Positions 51,564 through 59,457 of a stretch of 64,000 nucleotides of DNA are shown piece by piece (position 1 is the first letter of the stretch; each line of letters opens with the position of its first letter). Location of the stretch: assembly GCF_051251085.1 (NCBI RefSeq), contig NZ_JBPCZH010000001.1, positions 991,482-1,055,481 of the forward strand. Direction: 5' to 3'. Below the pieces are notes generated by a model that saw nothing but the letters and a program-made list of their open reading frames with translations, had not been told where the DNA came from and made no database searches. This DNA comes from Cernens ardua (GTDB taxonomy: Bacteria; Pseudomonadota; Gammaproteobacteria; Pseudomonadales; Halomonadaceae). The translations under genes were made by a program, and so were the position numbers.

Positions 51564-51934
51564 GCGATGGCCTCCTGTTGTTCTATCTGGATCAGCATAC
51601 CCGTTGTCTCTCCACGTACTGGCTTTGTTATGCATGTCGCCACTACGTATTGATTTGTGTCATCAGCTAGCACTCCGGCTCGCACAAGACCATCCTCAAG
51701 AAGCTTTACCGCATAGCCATAATTTGAACAGTCAAGTGCTCTCTTACCTTTGCCAAGAACTGGCGTGAATGACAGGCCTACTGGTGAATCAATACGTTTA
51801 ATCCCTGTATTAGTGACAGCTGACTTAACAGCCCAGTGAGCAGCGTCAGCGTGTTTTTTTCGCTTTGACCAATGGATACCTGCGTATATTGAATTTAGGC
51901 TTGGACCGAGCCATGGAACGAACAACTGGATCAT
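51560..51934 (-). CDS. rusA: RusA-like Holliday junction resolvase
   Basis: 124 residues (RusA 120). The catalytic Asp cluster is visible: Asp in KRALDCSNYGYAVKLLEDGL and Asp-Asp in RAGVLADDTNQYVV. Start PWLGPSLNSIYAGIHWSKRK fits the family's first strand and basic helix. Cuts Holliday junctions and branched phage DNA. Coupled to both neighbours by ATGA overlaps. Confidence 0.9.
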   Translation of the reverse strand: MIQLFVPWLGPSLNSIYAGIHWSKRKKHADAAHWAVKSAVTNTGIKRIDSPVGLSFTPVLGKGKRALDCSNYGYAVKLLEDGLVRAGVLADDTNQYVVATCITKPVRGETTGMLIQIEQQEAIA

Positions 51935-52233
51935 GCCACCCCCTTGATCGTCATCAGACCTTCTTCAATCCACTGCTGCTGTGTCTCGGCTAAAGCTCGT
52001 GTTATATCGCGCCAATCAATCTCAGCACCACGCACTCGTGAGTCGAGTCGGTCATGACATTCGCTACAAGCGAATACACCGATCATGTCAGGCGACTTCA
52101 TTCCCATTCCGCCCATGCCTGTTGGTAAGTGAGCGAGAACAGTGGTCTCCGGATTGTGATTACACCCCGGCAGCCTTAGCGTGCAGTTTCGGCCGCGAGC
52201 AGAGTTGCGCAGGGCTTTGCTGACTATTTTCAT
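51931..52233 (-). CDS. DUF1364 nuclease-like phage protein
   Basis: 100 residues from ATG 52233 behind GGAGGG. KALRNSARGRNCTLRLPGCN and TTVLAHLPTGMGGMGMKSPD with a CSECHDRLD motif match DUF1364 (lambda Ren/NinX-region proteins), a small HNH-like zinc-binding family. Function unknown; may act in recombination with RusA. ATGA overlaps on both sides. Confidence 0.82.
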   Translation of the reverse strand: MKIVSKALRNSARGRNCTLRLPGCNHNPETTVLAHLPTGMGGMGMKSPDMIGVFACSECHDRLDSRVRGAEIDWRDITRALAETQQQWIEEGLMTIKGVA

Positions 52234-52391
52234 TGTCCACCCTCCGTCGCGCATCTATACACTTTGTCATGCACAGTGAATGAGCCGGTCAAGTGGCATT
52301 GCTTAACTGTATCTTCTTGCCCCCACTCCCAGCTTTTGCACATCAGGAACAGCACCGCACAACAAGCTAAAAACCCAATGGTGTATTTCAT
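52230..52391 (-). CDS. Small exported or membrane protein
   Basis: 53 codons. Strong AGGAGAGGG ribosome site 5 nt before the ATG; ATGA overlap with the upstream gene at the start and with the DUF1364 gene at the stop, which itself supplies the GGAGG of the next gene. The protein begins with a hydrophobic segment (YTIGFLACCAVLFLMC) and has Cys and His in the rest (KQCHLTGSF). Function unknown. Confidence 0.72.
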   Translation of the reverse strand: MKYTIGFLACCAVLFLMCKSWEWGQEDTVKQCHLTGSFTVHDKVYRCATEGGQ

Positions 52392-52885
52392 GCAGCCCTC
52401 TCCTGTACAAATGCCTGAGCCATATCCTCAACCTGCTCGCCGGTCATGGAAGGCCAATAGGTCTTTGCGATGTATGAGCACAAATCAGTCACCATCTCGA
52501 AAAACTCAGTCTGATCCATGTTGTCGAAGGCTATGCTTTCTGGCTGACGGCTCTCCAGGCTCCCTACGTTCGGGATGTCCGTAATTGTCACCACGCACTT
52601 AATGCCGGAATCAAATTGCAGCTTCTTAATGGCCTCGTGATAAGTCTTTCCCTCGAAGTCCTCTATGTTCTGAACACACAACCCCCCAATGGCATGAGCC
52701 AGTCTGTGAAATTCAGGATTGCGCGGCTTGGTCATTTCGGTACGGGCCACGTCACCGACCCTGTAGCCACGTGCTTTCATCTCCTGCGCATCAGTGACAG
52801 AAGCAGCAACCCAGCACATACGCTTATTTCCGTTTTCATCAAACAGCACAGTGCAACGTTGGTAGATAGGCTGGCGTTTACTCAT
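52388..52885 (-). CDS. Conserved phage protein (DUF1367-like)
   Basis: 165 residues. The central PRNPEFHRLAHAIGGLCVQN and the C-terminal YIAKTYWPSMTGEQVEDMAQ recall a family in Pseudomonas phages annotated as DUF1367-type or NinB-neighbour proteins. It lies in the nin-like region between replication and Q. Function unknown. Overlaps the DUF3310 gene by 8 nt. Confidence 0.6.
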   Translation of the reverse strand: MSKRQPIYQRCTVLFDENGNKRMCWVAASVTDAQEMKARGYRVGDVARTEMTKPRNPEFHRLAHAIGGLCVQNIEDFEGKTYHEAIKKLQFDSGIKCVVTITDIPNVGSLESRQPESIAFDNMDQTEFFEMVTDLCSYIAKTYWPSMTGEQVEDMAQAFVQERAA

Positions 52886-53756
52886 CTCCCACCTCTGCCA
52901 GCTTTTCCCGATACCAATTGGCTTTTGCTAAATCCTCGGCTGCATTGCCCTTCTCTCCTGCACGCAATCGATATTTCAGGGCACTACCCATGCAGAAGCC
53001 AGCAAACTGTTCAGGCGTCAATGAACGCTGGATTACGTCGATTGATTCTAGATCGGGAAACAGTTTGTAGTGCTTCGGATGATTTACTGGGTCATGTTCA
53101 TGAACAGTATTGTCATCTTGGATAGATTCTTGAGCTGTCTCTTCCCGCTTCACACGACGCAGGGTTTTTCGCCAGTTGTGTCCAGCAACTAACTTCCCTT
53201 TAGAGGCGGTACGTTTCATATAAATGGCACCCCAACCACCTACATAAATTGTTGGCTTATCAGAATGCCAGCACCATTCCCCGTCTTCATCTTGAGCCAC
53301 CCACTCGGCCCAATCAGGCGCATCATTATCCAAAGGCTCGTTGATCAGCTTGCGTCGGCGGTGTTTCCAATTTTCTTCAGTAAGGATCATGACGGGAGAA
53401 TCACGGCGTGCGGTATAACTCTTTACCCCAATATCTTGAACGTTCCAGCTCCATGGCTCAGGAAGGAGATAATCAATTGGCTTACCTTCTGTGGGCCATT
53501 CCGGAAGCTCCATTACAATCTTTGTTAATACTGAATCGATATTCATACTGAATTTTTCTTGTTCGAGAGAACGACGGCGCTGTAGCCAATCTTTCTCAGT
53601 AATGATTTCGTTAAGCGACGGCTGAATAAACACAATTCCGGAGGGACCTACAGCTAGCGTCCAGTAAGTCGTTATGAAACCAATGTCTACTAGAATCGAC
53701 GTCGGAAACTCAGCCAACTCCATCGCCAGCTTCGTCAGCAATTCATCTCTGTTCAT
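52878..53756 (-). CDS. DUF3310 protein with duplicated N-terminus
   Basis: 292 residues. The C-terminus (VNHPKHYKLFPDLESIDVIQ, then GSALKYRLRAGEKGNAAEDL and KANWYREKL) is DUF3310, common in phages and sometimes described as nucleotide kinase-like. The N-terminal half carries two related copies (MNRDELLTKLAMELAEFPT and MNIDSVLTKIVMELPEWPT), each followed by a segment ending EENWKHRRRKL or EKDWLQRRRSL. This duplicated module resembles phage proteins of unknown role. Overlaps both neighbours by a few bases. Confidence 0.75.
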   Translation of the reverse strand: MNRDELLTKLAMELAEFPTSILVDIGFITTYWTLAVGPSGIVFIQPSLNEIITEKDWLQRRRSLEQEKFSMNIDSVLTKIVMELPEWPTEGKPIDYLLPEPWSWNVQDIGVKSYTARRDSPVMILTEENWKHRRRKLINEPLDNDAPDWAEWVAQDEDGEWCWHSDKPTIYVGGWGAIYMKRTASKGKLVAGHNWRKTLRRVKREETAQESIQDDNTVHEHDPVNHPKHYKLFPDLESIDVIQRSLTPEQFAGFCMGSALKYRLRAGEKGNAAEDLAKANWYREKLAEVGDE

Positions 53757-53944
53757 TCAAAATTCCTCGTGTTGATGCGGGCAACGATGTTCTCGATCTG
53801 GCCTTTTCCATCATCGTCATAGACTCGATATTTTCCATTCGGGGAGCGCCTTATAACTTGCGGTATGCACCTCTCGTTGTAGAGATAAGAGGCTTCTTCA
53901 AGCGCAGCGATGGGATCTGTGAAAACTGAGATAACTTCCTTCAT
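53753..53944 (-). CDS. Small hypothetical phage protein
   Basis: 63 residues from ATG 53944, chosen because it overlaps the DnaC-like gene stop by ATGA. Sequence KEVISVFTDPIAALEEASYL then VIRRSPNGKYRVYDDDGKGQ; small alpha/beta protein, no family recognised. Confidence 0.65.
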   Translation of the reverse strand: MKEVISVFTDPIAALEEASYLYNERCIPQVIRRSPNGKYRVYDDDGKGQIENIVARINTRNFE

Positions 53945-54732
53945 GCCGAGGCTCTCCCGATGTCGCGTCGCTCGCTTTTCCAGTCGAATTTCATCGCTTT
54001 GCAGCATTCGCGCAGACGATCCACTACGCGATCACCGAGCCACTTGGATAACTCGTCTGGCTGACGGTTGGAGATAATGATCGTCGGTAGACACTGCTCA
54101 TACCGATAATTGATAACGTCGAACAGGTAATTCATTTCAGTGTCGCTGCCGAAGCCAAGGCCAATTTCATCCAGCACCAGCAGCCCGATCTGTGAGTAAA
54201 TATCGATAACCTGGCTTTCGGTCTCTTCGCTGTCGCGGTCATATGTCGATTTGATGCGCCGGAACATCCGTGCAGCTGTTGTATACAGCCCTCGTGTTCG
54301 CTTCTCAGCGATGACGGCATGAAGTGTGGCAACAGCCAGATGCGTTTTACCGGTGCCGGGTGAGCCCATCATCAATAACCCTGCACCCGACTTGAAATGC
54401 TCGTCGAACTTTTCAACGTACGATTTGCATCGTTCCAGATGTCGTTTCTGCTCGTCTGTTTTAGCGACGTAGCTATCGAAATTCTTGTTAGCGAAACGCG
54501 GCGGGATTGCGGCATAGCCAATAGCGTCCTTGACAGCCTTTTCAACGCGCTTGCGCTCTGTCGCTTCTGCTTCAGCCTGTTCCTGTTCTGCCCGGCGAGA
54601 TTCATTACATGCTTGGCAACCGGACCAAGAAGTTGGACCTTTTCGAAGAATTGCTCTGGTCTCTTCGACGCTGCCGTGGACTTCGCATTCGAACGGGCGA
54701 GACTCAATTGAGATACCAATGTCAGAAATCAA
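53941..54732 (-). CDS. DnaC-like helicase loader ATPase
   Basis: 263 residues if the TTG at 54732 is used (GGGAGG 9 nt upstream); the frame reaches 54837, but that part overlaps the O-like gene and lacks family character. A Cys-containing N-terminus (GCQACNESRR) precedes the AAA+ domain: Walker A MMGSPGTGKTHLAV, Walker B LLVLDEIGLG, sensor IIISNRQPDEL and a C-terminal arginine (GDRVVDRLRECC). Loads the host DnaB helicase on the phage origin together with the O-like protein. Confidence 0.88.
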   Translation of the reverse strand: MISDIGISIESRPFECEVHGSVEETRAILRKGPTSWSGCQACNESRRAEQEQAEAEATERKRVEKAVKDAIGYAAIPPRFANKNFDSYVAKTDEQKRHLERCKSYVEKFDEHFKSGAGLLMMGSPGTGKTHLAVATLHAVIAEKRTRGLYTTAARMFRRIKSTYDRDSEETESQVIDIYSQIGLLVLDEIGLGFGSDTEMNYLFDVINYRYEQCLPTIIISNRQPDELSKWLGDRVVDRLRECCKAMKFDWKSERRDIGRASA

Positions 54733-55474
54733 CGGTACCGTCCTCCCGAGTCTTGACGTTTGAAAAGTCGGATAGACCAGTGTGCATTCCGGGGGTTGAG
54801 CGTGGTTTAGACTTGTACCGGTTGATCGGAGTCGCAAAGCGGTTGGCGTTGTTCAGCCACGTCCTGAAAGCAGCCTGCCAGTCTTTAAAAGTTGATCCGC
54901 GCGCAGCGTGGTAGTCTTTGAAGTATTCGAGTTGTTCTTGAATATTCAATCCCGACGACTCGGCTTTGCGCTTTGCCGTGTCGTTGGGTTGGAAATCTTC
55001 AGGGAGTTGTGTCGATTTTTTCTCACGCGCACCCTTAGATTTTTTATGGACGGTTGTAGGACGGTTAAAGGACGTTTCGGGTGCAGGAGCTGCACCCCGC
55101 TCTGTCGTCAGTTGCACCCCGGTAGTGTCGTCATTTGCACCGGGTGCAGGAGCTGCACCCCGCTCTGAATCAAGTTCAGGTTCAAAATCAAGGTGAATGT
55201 TGTATACGCGAGGACACTTGTCAGCAGGAAGTCCTTTTGCTCGGGCAATATCCTGATTACCAAGGCTGATTAGTCCGATCTCACGTAGATATTTGAGCTT
55301 GTTTTGGACGGTACGCTCAGACAGCCCTGTGTATCCCACCAACGTTGATATTGATGGAAATGCATCAGTGCCGTCTGAATAAGCGTGATTAGCCAACCCA
55401 ATCAGGACAGCCCGAGCGCCGGGATCGGTAGTATGTTGCTGCTTAAGTGCCCAGCTCATTGCTTCGATACTCAT
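54722..55474 (-). CDS. O-like replication initiation protein
   Basis: 250 residues. An N-terminal winged-helix domain (GLANHAYSDGTDAFPSISTL, GYTGLSERTVQNKLKYLREI) is followed by a low-complexity middle in which SERGAAPAP and TERGAAPAP recur, and a helical C-terminus (QLEYFKDYHAARGSTFKDWQ). The middle is encoded by a set of TGCACC iterons, as in lambda gene O where the origin lies within the gene. It pairs with the DnaC-like loader downstream. Confidence 0.82.
   Translation of the reverse strand: MSIEAMSWALKQQHTTDPGARAVLIGLANHAYSDGTDAFPSISTLVGYTGLSERTVQNKLKYLREIGLISLGNQDIARAKGLPADKCPRVYNIHLDFEPELDSERGAAPAPGANDDTTGVQLTTERGAAPAPETSFNRPTTVHKKSKGAREKKSTQLPEDFQPNDTAKRKAESSGLNIQEQLEYFKDYHAARGSTFKDWQAAFRTWLNNANRFATPINRYKSKPRSTPGMHTGLSDFSNVKTREDGTVDF
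55079..55167. repeat. Iterons inside the O-like gene, candidate replication origin
   Basis: A 26-bp unit starting GGGTGCAGGAGCTGCACCCC occurs at 55079-55104 and 55142-55167. Each contains the dyad GGGTGCA-5-TGCACCC; two further TGCACC copies lie at 55113 and 55136, giving six TGCACC half-sites in 89 bp. Confidence 0.65.
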
Positions 55475-56163
55475 GCTGCCGTCCCAATCATGTAGCCGTA
55501 TGCGTTAGCCAGATAGTCGATGCCTTCACCCGTTACTCGTGTTTGGGTATAGGCATGCCCGTTAGCTTCACCAGTTTTCACAGAGAATCGTCCAGCATTG
55601 TGATGTTTCTGGTGTGGCAGCAAATTGCCCGACTGCCGATAAAGAATCTTGTCGTCAATCAGCTGCTGAATGAGTTGTTTTTCAGGAATTCGCAGAATTT
55701 TCGCCGTCTCACGGATAGATTTGCTGTTGTTGGCTTTTACGTAACGGTCAACAAATTCAACGGCAGGCTTTGCCGCCTGTGCCGCCTCAATAGCTTTCAT
55801 TTCCGATTCTTTGGCATTAGCCCATGCGCGTGCAGCCTCAACCGGGTTAGAAAAATCGGGCAATACGGGTTTCGAAACCTTTTCTTCCAGCTCTTGCCAA
55901 CGGTCAACCAATCTTCCTGTAAATTCTGGAGATAGCTGGGCAACAACGACTAGGCTATCGCGTCGTCCCTTTTCACCTTCGAATACATAGATATGAACGG
56001 GCTTGGTCGATGTTTTAATTTCCCCCATTGGGGGTAATTCGATAATGCCGCGCGCTGCCAGTCTTTCGATTGACTGTTTAACTTTGTCATGGCGCGATTC
56101 GACAAGCTCTGATATTTCCGTGCTGTCCATCGACAGCTTGCTAAATTCAACAATCTGCTTCAT
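55471..56163 (-). CDS. Phage antirepressor (Rha-type N-terminus, KilAC-type C-terminus)
   Basis: 230 residues. The N-terminal domain (MDSTEISELVESRHDKVKQS, YVFEGEKGRRDSLVVVAQLS, FTGRLVDRWQELE) is of the Rha/antirepressor type and the C-terminal domain (IRETAKILRIPEKQLIQQLI, LYRQSGNLLPHQKHHNAGRF) is the ANT/KilAC type. Such proteins counteract repressors or act as regulators. It is the second early gene and coupled to the O-like gene by ATGA. GTGAGG lies ahead of the ATG. Confidence 0.85.
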   Translation of the reverse strand: MKQIVEFSKLSMDSTEISELVESRHDKVKQSIERLAARGIIELPPMGEIKTSTKPVHIYVFEGEKGRRDSLVVVAQLSPEFTGRLVDRWQELEEKVSKPVLPDFSNPVEAARAWANAKESEMKAIEAAQAAKPAVEFVDRYVKANNSKSIRETAKILRIPEKQLIQQLIDDKILYRQSGNLLPHQKHHNAGRFSVKTGEANGHAYTQTRVTGEGIDYLANAYGYMIGTAA

Positions 56164-56182
56164 GATTACCTCACTTCGTTAA

Positions 56183-56220
56183 AGCCTCGGCCCGACCTTC
56201 CCAAGTCGCCGGGGCTTTGG
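56183..56220 (-). terminator. Hairpin between the early hypothetical gene and the antirepressor gene
   Basis: On the minus strand AAAGCCCCGGCGACT...AGGTCGGGCCGAGGCTTT, similar in sequence to the tR' hairpin at 51074, but followed by only three T before AACG. Possibly a weak tR1-like terminator. Confidence 0.5.
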
Positions 56221-56221
56221 T

Positions 56222-56815
56222 TTATTGAACTGTCTCACCCAGTACTTCACGTCTCACAAGCATTCCACCTGCAACGAGCACTGAGACGGCCTTGCGGATA
56301 TGCGGTATCAATTCAGACGCTATGGGCTTGTCGTTTTGATCAAGCACCCCGTCATCCATCATCTGTGCAAAAAGACTGAGCACTTCTCCCATCCCGTCGG
56401 CAATATTGCCCATCGACTGGAATCCACAGCTATTAACGTTCTCAGCCTTCGGTAACTCGACACCGATCATGCCGTGCCTGTATGTCAGTGCTCGCCGAAT
56501 GTTCTTGTCACCGTACTCTTCAAGGGCCAGTGACCATGGTTCTTCGAGCCAAGCTGGAAATTCAGTGTCACCAGTGGACCATCGCTCGACTCGCTTACGC
56601 CACGCGCTGATTACACGCACTGCCCCGGCATCCAAAGCTGTTAGTGATGACAGTGCGGCTTGATCAAGCATCTTTGATGGACACATGGCATGAGCCAATG
56701 CATTCAAAGTGAATGAAAAAGCATCGAGCGTTACGCCCTTCAGCTCCCTGAGCTGGCCCAGTGAATCGCGTAACAACGCGTCACGGCTAGGATGTCGATT
56801 GTCTGACGTATTCAT
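56222..56815 (-). CDS. Early phage protein of unknown function
   Basis: 197 residues from ATG 56815. Helical protein (RDALLRDSLGQLRELKGVTL, LSSLTALDAGAVRVISAWRK, LIPHIRKAVSVLVAGGMLVR). It is the gene after Cro and in the place where lambda has cII, but I see no helix-turn-helix and cannot assign a family. Confidence 0.6.
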   Translation of the reverse strand: MNTSDNRHPSRDALLRDSLGQLRELKGVTLDAFSFTLNALAHAMCPSKMLDQAALSSLTALDAGAVRVISAWRKRVERWSTGDTEFPAWLEEPWSLALEEYGDKNIRRALTYRHGMIGVELPKAENVNSCGFQSMGNIADGMGEVLSLFAQMMDDGVLDQNDKPIASELIPHIRKAVSVLVAGGMLVRREVLGETVQ

Positions 56816-56841
56816 GTGCGTTCTTGTCTCGTAATCTGTTT

Positions 56842-57051
56842 TTAAGCAGCAATGGTTGCCAGCTTGGGACACAGCTCAATAGCTGTGATTGCTCCTCCGG
56901 TACGTTCTTCTGCACGCATAGCATGAAATTCCGAAATGCCATGCTTCCCCTTAAGCCACCCATGAACACTTGATTGGCGAACCCCGAGGGCTTCAGCAGT
57001 TTTTTCCTGAGTACCGAAGAAGCTAACTAGACGTTCAATAGGTGTTTTCAT
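56842..57051 (-). CDS. Cro-like repressor
   Basis: 69 residues. Helix-turn-helix EKTAEALGVRQSSVHGWLKG (about residues 16-35) matches Cro/YdaS-type proteins. Divergent from the CI-like gene with three operators in the 91-bp gap. Expected to favour lytic growth by binding the same operators. Confidence 0.82.
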   Translation of the reverse strand: MKTPIERLVSFFGTQEKTAEALGVRQSSVHGWLKGKHGISEFHAMRAEERTGGAITAIELCPKLATIAA

Positions 57052-57067
57052 GTCTTTAGCTCATTCA

Positions 57068-57130
57068 TATAGGAATACCGATAGAATACATATAGGTTTA
57101 CCTGTTTGCAACATTATAGGTTCACCTATA
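57068..57130. promoter_or_regulatory. Right operator with three CI/Cro sites
   Basis: Three 16-bp sites: TATAGGAATACCGATA (57068-57083), TATAGGTTTACCTGTT (57091-57106), TATAGGTTCACCTATA (57115-57130), with 23-24 bp periodicity. A leftward promoter candidate (TTGCAA, 17 nt, TATTCT on the minus strand) serves cro. A rightward -10 TATAAA at 57127 would start the cI message nearly at its ATG. Confidence 0.82.
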
Positions 57131-57142
57131 AATTGCCAATCT

Positions 57143-57817
57143 ATGGATACAGTCGGAAAAAGAGTCAGAAAGGCTCGAAAGCAGGCCGGTCTTAATCAGG
57201 CAGAGCTTGCGGAAAAAATTGGAATACGACAGGCGACAATTTCAGAACTTGAAAACAGCCTGGGTAGTACTACGCATCTAGTTTCTATAGCCAAAGCATG
57301 TGGTGTTAATGTCGATTGGCTTGCCACTGGTGAAGGCGAAATGCTACCTAGCATGCAGTCACCGATTATTGCTGAGGATGTGAGTAATGAGGAATATGCA
57401 TTTATTCCTGTACTGAGCGTCAAAGCTGCGGCTGGCGACGGTTACGTCAATGTCGAGGAAGTCAACGAAGGAACACTGGCATTCCGTCGAGAATGGATGC
57501 AAAGACAAGGATTACGTGAAAAGAATCTTCGCCTTATCCGTGCCTGTGGCGAGTCTATGTACCCGAACATCAATGAAGGCGACATGCTATTAGTGGATAC
57601 ATCGCAGATAGAGCCCGTTACGGGAAAGGTTTATGCGATACGTAGGCCAGACTTCAGCCTATCGGTAAAACGGCTCTCACAGGGCTTCACGGGCGATTGG
57701 ACAATCATTAGTGATAACCCAGATAAGGCAAAATTTAGGGATGAGCCTGTGGGAGACATTTCAGCGGCCAATATCCCCATCGTTGGACGTGTAGTTTGGC
57801 GCGGAGGGTTGATGTAG
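57143..57817 (+). CDS. CI-like prophage repressor (LexA/S24 type)
   Basis: 224 residues from ATG 57143. N-terminal helix-turn-helix (LNQAELAEKIGIRQATISEL) and C-terminal S24 peptidase-like domain with Ser138 (ACGESMYPN) and Lys176 (LSVKRL); the likely self-cleavage bond is A97-G98 in AAAGDG. Thus RecA-stimulated cleavage and SOS induction are expected. No ribosome site precedes the ATG and the promoter lies very close, so the message may be leaderless as from lambda PRM. Confidence 0.92.
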   Translation: MDTVGKRVRKARKQAGLNQAELAEKIGIRQATISELENSLGSTTHLVSIAKACGVNVDWLATGEGEMLPSMQSPIIAEDVSNEEYAFIPVLSVKAAAGDGYVNVEEVNEGTLAFRREWMQRQGLREKNLRLIRACGESMYPNINEGDMLLVDTSQIEPVTGKVYAIRRPDFSLSVKRLSQGFTGDWTIISDNPDKAKFRDEPVGDISAANIPIVGRVVWRGGLM

Positions 57818-57901
57818 TAACCCATTTCGATCGAGCACGATGTGATGAGTGGTTTATGAAATTGGAAAAAAATACAGATAATCATTTTAGGGAGTTGCCT
57901 T

Positions 57902-58771
57902 ATGACCCAAGACATTCCACAAGCTACACATCGTGGCGACCTAAAAATTGGCGATGTTGATATACCTTGCTTCGTGCTTGAAGATGGAAGAAGAGTAATA
58001 TCAGGACGCACGTTGACAAGTGCAATTGGGATGAAGGGTCGTGGCCAAGGAGTTGCTAGAATATCTCAGTATAAATCTCTAAAACCTTTTTATAACAATG
58101 ACTTATTGTTGGCCATAGAAAACCCCATACAATTTTCATGGCACACACCGAGAGGAGATGATGGAACTTTTGGATATGAAGCGCACGTCCTTCAAGAGCT
58201 TTGTGAATCAATTTTAACAGCTAGAGAAAGTGGCGCTCTCTCTACTGAGCATGAAATAAGATATGCTCAGCATGCCGAAATGCTAATAAGAGCATTTGCT
58301 AGAGTTGGTATAATAGCTCTTATTGATGAGGCTACTGGCTATCAAGAACAAAGAGAAAAAAATGCTCTTTCGCAGATATTAAATAGATATCTCAATGACT
58401 ATGCGAGTAGATGGTCAAAAACTTTTCCTGATGAATTTTGGATAAAGCTAATAAGGGTAAAAGGGTATCCCTCCTATATTGCACTGAATCGCCCTTCTTA
58501 TGTTGGCCATTGGGTTAATGACATTGTCTACGATAGACTTGCTCCTGGGATAAAAGAAAAGCTTAAAGGCCTAAATCCACGCGACAGATCTGGAAATCGA
58601 ACGCATAAACATCACCAGTTCTTGACTCAGGATGAAGGGGTGCCTGAGCTTAAGGAGCATTTGGTCAAAGTAATGGCTCTTATGGATGCATCTTCAGACA
58701 ACGAGCAATTCATGAAACTTTTGAATAGAGCTTATCCAAAGTTCGGATCAACCGGACAATTGGATATTTGA
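57902..58771 (+). CDS. P63C-domain protein, probable lysogenic cargo
   Basis: 289 residues, AT-rich. The C-terminal half (GYQEQREKNALSQILNRYLN, then FPDEFWIKLIRVKGYP and YVGHWVNDIVYDRLAPGIKE) is the P63C domain. The N-terminal part (CFVLEDGRRVISGRTLTSAI) resembles phage KilA/Bro-type openings. AGGGAG precedes the ATG. It lies directly downstream of cI and before a terminator, so it is probably co-expressed with the repressor in the lysogen. Biochemical role unknown; immunity or defence is a guess from location. Confidence 0.75.
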   Translation: MTQDIPQATHRGDLKIGDVDIPCFVLEDGRRVISGRTLTSAIGMKGRGQGVARISQYKSLKPFYNNDLLLAIENPIQFSWHTPRGDDGTFGYEAHVLQELCESILTARESGALSTEHEIRYAQHAEMLIRAFARVGIIALIDEATGYQEQREKNALSQILNRYLNDYASRWSKTFPDEFWIKLIRVKGYPSYIALNRPSYVGHWVNDIVYDRLAPGIKEKLKGLNPRDRSGNRTHKHHQFLTQDEGVPELKEHLVKVMALMDASSDNEQFMKLLNRAYPKFGSTGQLDI

Positions 58772-58892
58772 AAGGCATTCATTCATTGATTGTTTATTGT
58801 CATTTTACCTCATCTTAATTTGCATCGATGAGTAAACCACTTCCTGATTCATAGCTTTATTTTACCCTTCTTACCTAATGCATACCTGAATA

Positions 58893-58916
58893 TCCGCCTT
58901 CGAGCGGATTTTTTTC
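58893..58916 (+). terminator. Terminator after the P63C gene
   Basis: ATCCGC-6 nt-GCGGAT followed by T7. Ends the cI-P63C transcript just before the early plus-strand promoter. Confidence 0.8.
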
Positions 58917-58932
58917 GTCCTTTATAAAAAAA

Positions 58933-58975
58933 TATAGGAATACCTATTGACTCATATTATCGGTTATCCTATATT
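58933..58975 (+). promoter_or_regulatory. Early plus-strand promoter (PL-like) with two CI operators
   Basis: TTGACT (58947-58952), 17 nt, TATATT (58970-58975). Operator TATAGGAATACCTATT (58933-58948) overlaps the -35 and TATCGGTTATCCTATA (58958-58973) overlaps the -10. Both match the three operators at cI/cro, so CI should repress it directly. Confidence 0.82.
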
Positions 58976-59457
58976 TAACACATCGCAACGGCAAACGCTG
59001 AAGCGTGTGCTCTTTACAAATTCGGATGTAGTAAGCGCATCGCCATCCTAAAGCAGGCAGCTCTCCCCGGGAGACTATGAAAATAGCTGGGTGAACTGTG
59101 AGTAGGACTGAGCGAAGAGAGGTGCGAGGTAGATCACAGGCGAAGGCAAAACGTTATGAGATCGTGGCGAACACAGCGATGCGTAAGGGAAATCATCACC
59201 CATCCGGAGGTGGCGTGTAACACCGGACAGATTTACCAAATTAGCCAGCCGTGCCTTTTTCACAAATTGGGCAAATAGGGATGTACGGCCGGCAATCGGT
59301 GAAAACAAATCACTGATCCATTCATATGTCTCCTGAGAAGCATCGCAATAGTTAAGCGATTGAGTGATGCCAAGGAAATCCCGCGCCCACAAGAATGAGA
59401 GACACAGAAAATAGCCTGTAATCGCGTCGGGTGAAATCTGCGCCGTCCCATCAGGGC

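Noticed and set aside
54733..54837. N-terminal extension of the DnaC-like frame
   Set aside because: Lies within the O-like gene and lacks family residues; the TTG start at 54732 has a better ribosome site.
59075..59451. Minus-strand frames in the early leader (105 and 63 codons)
   Set aside because: No ribosome sites and they run against a strong promoter; the region behaves as an RNA leader.
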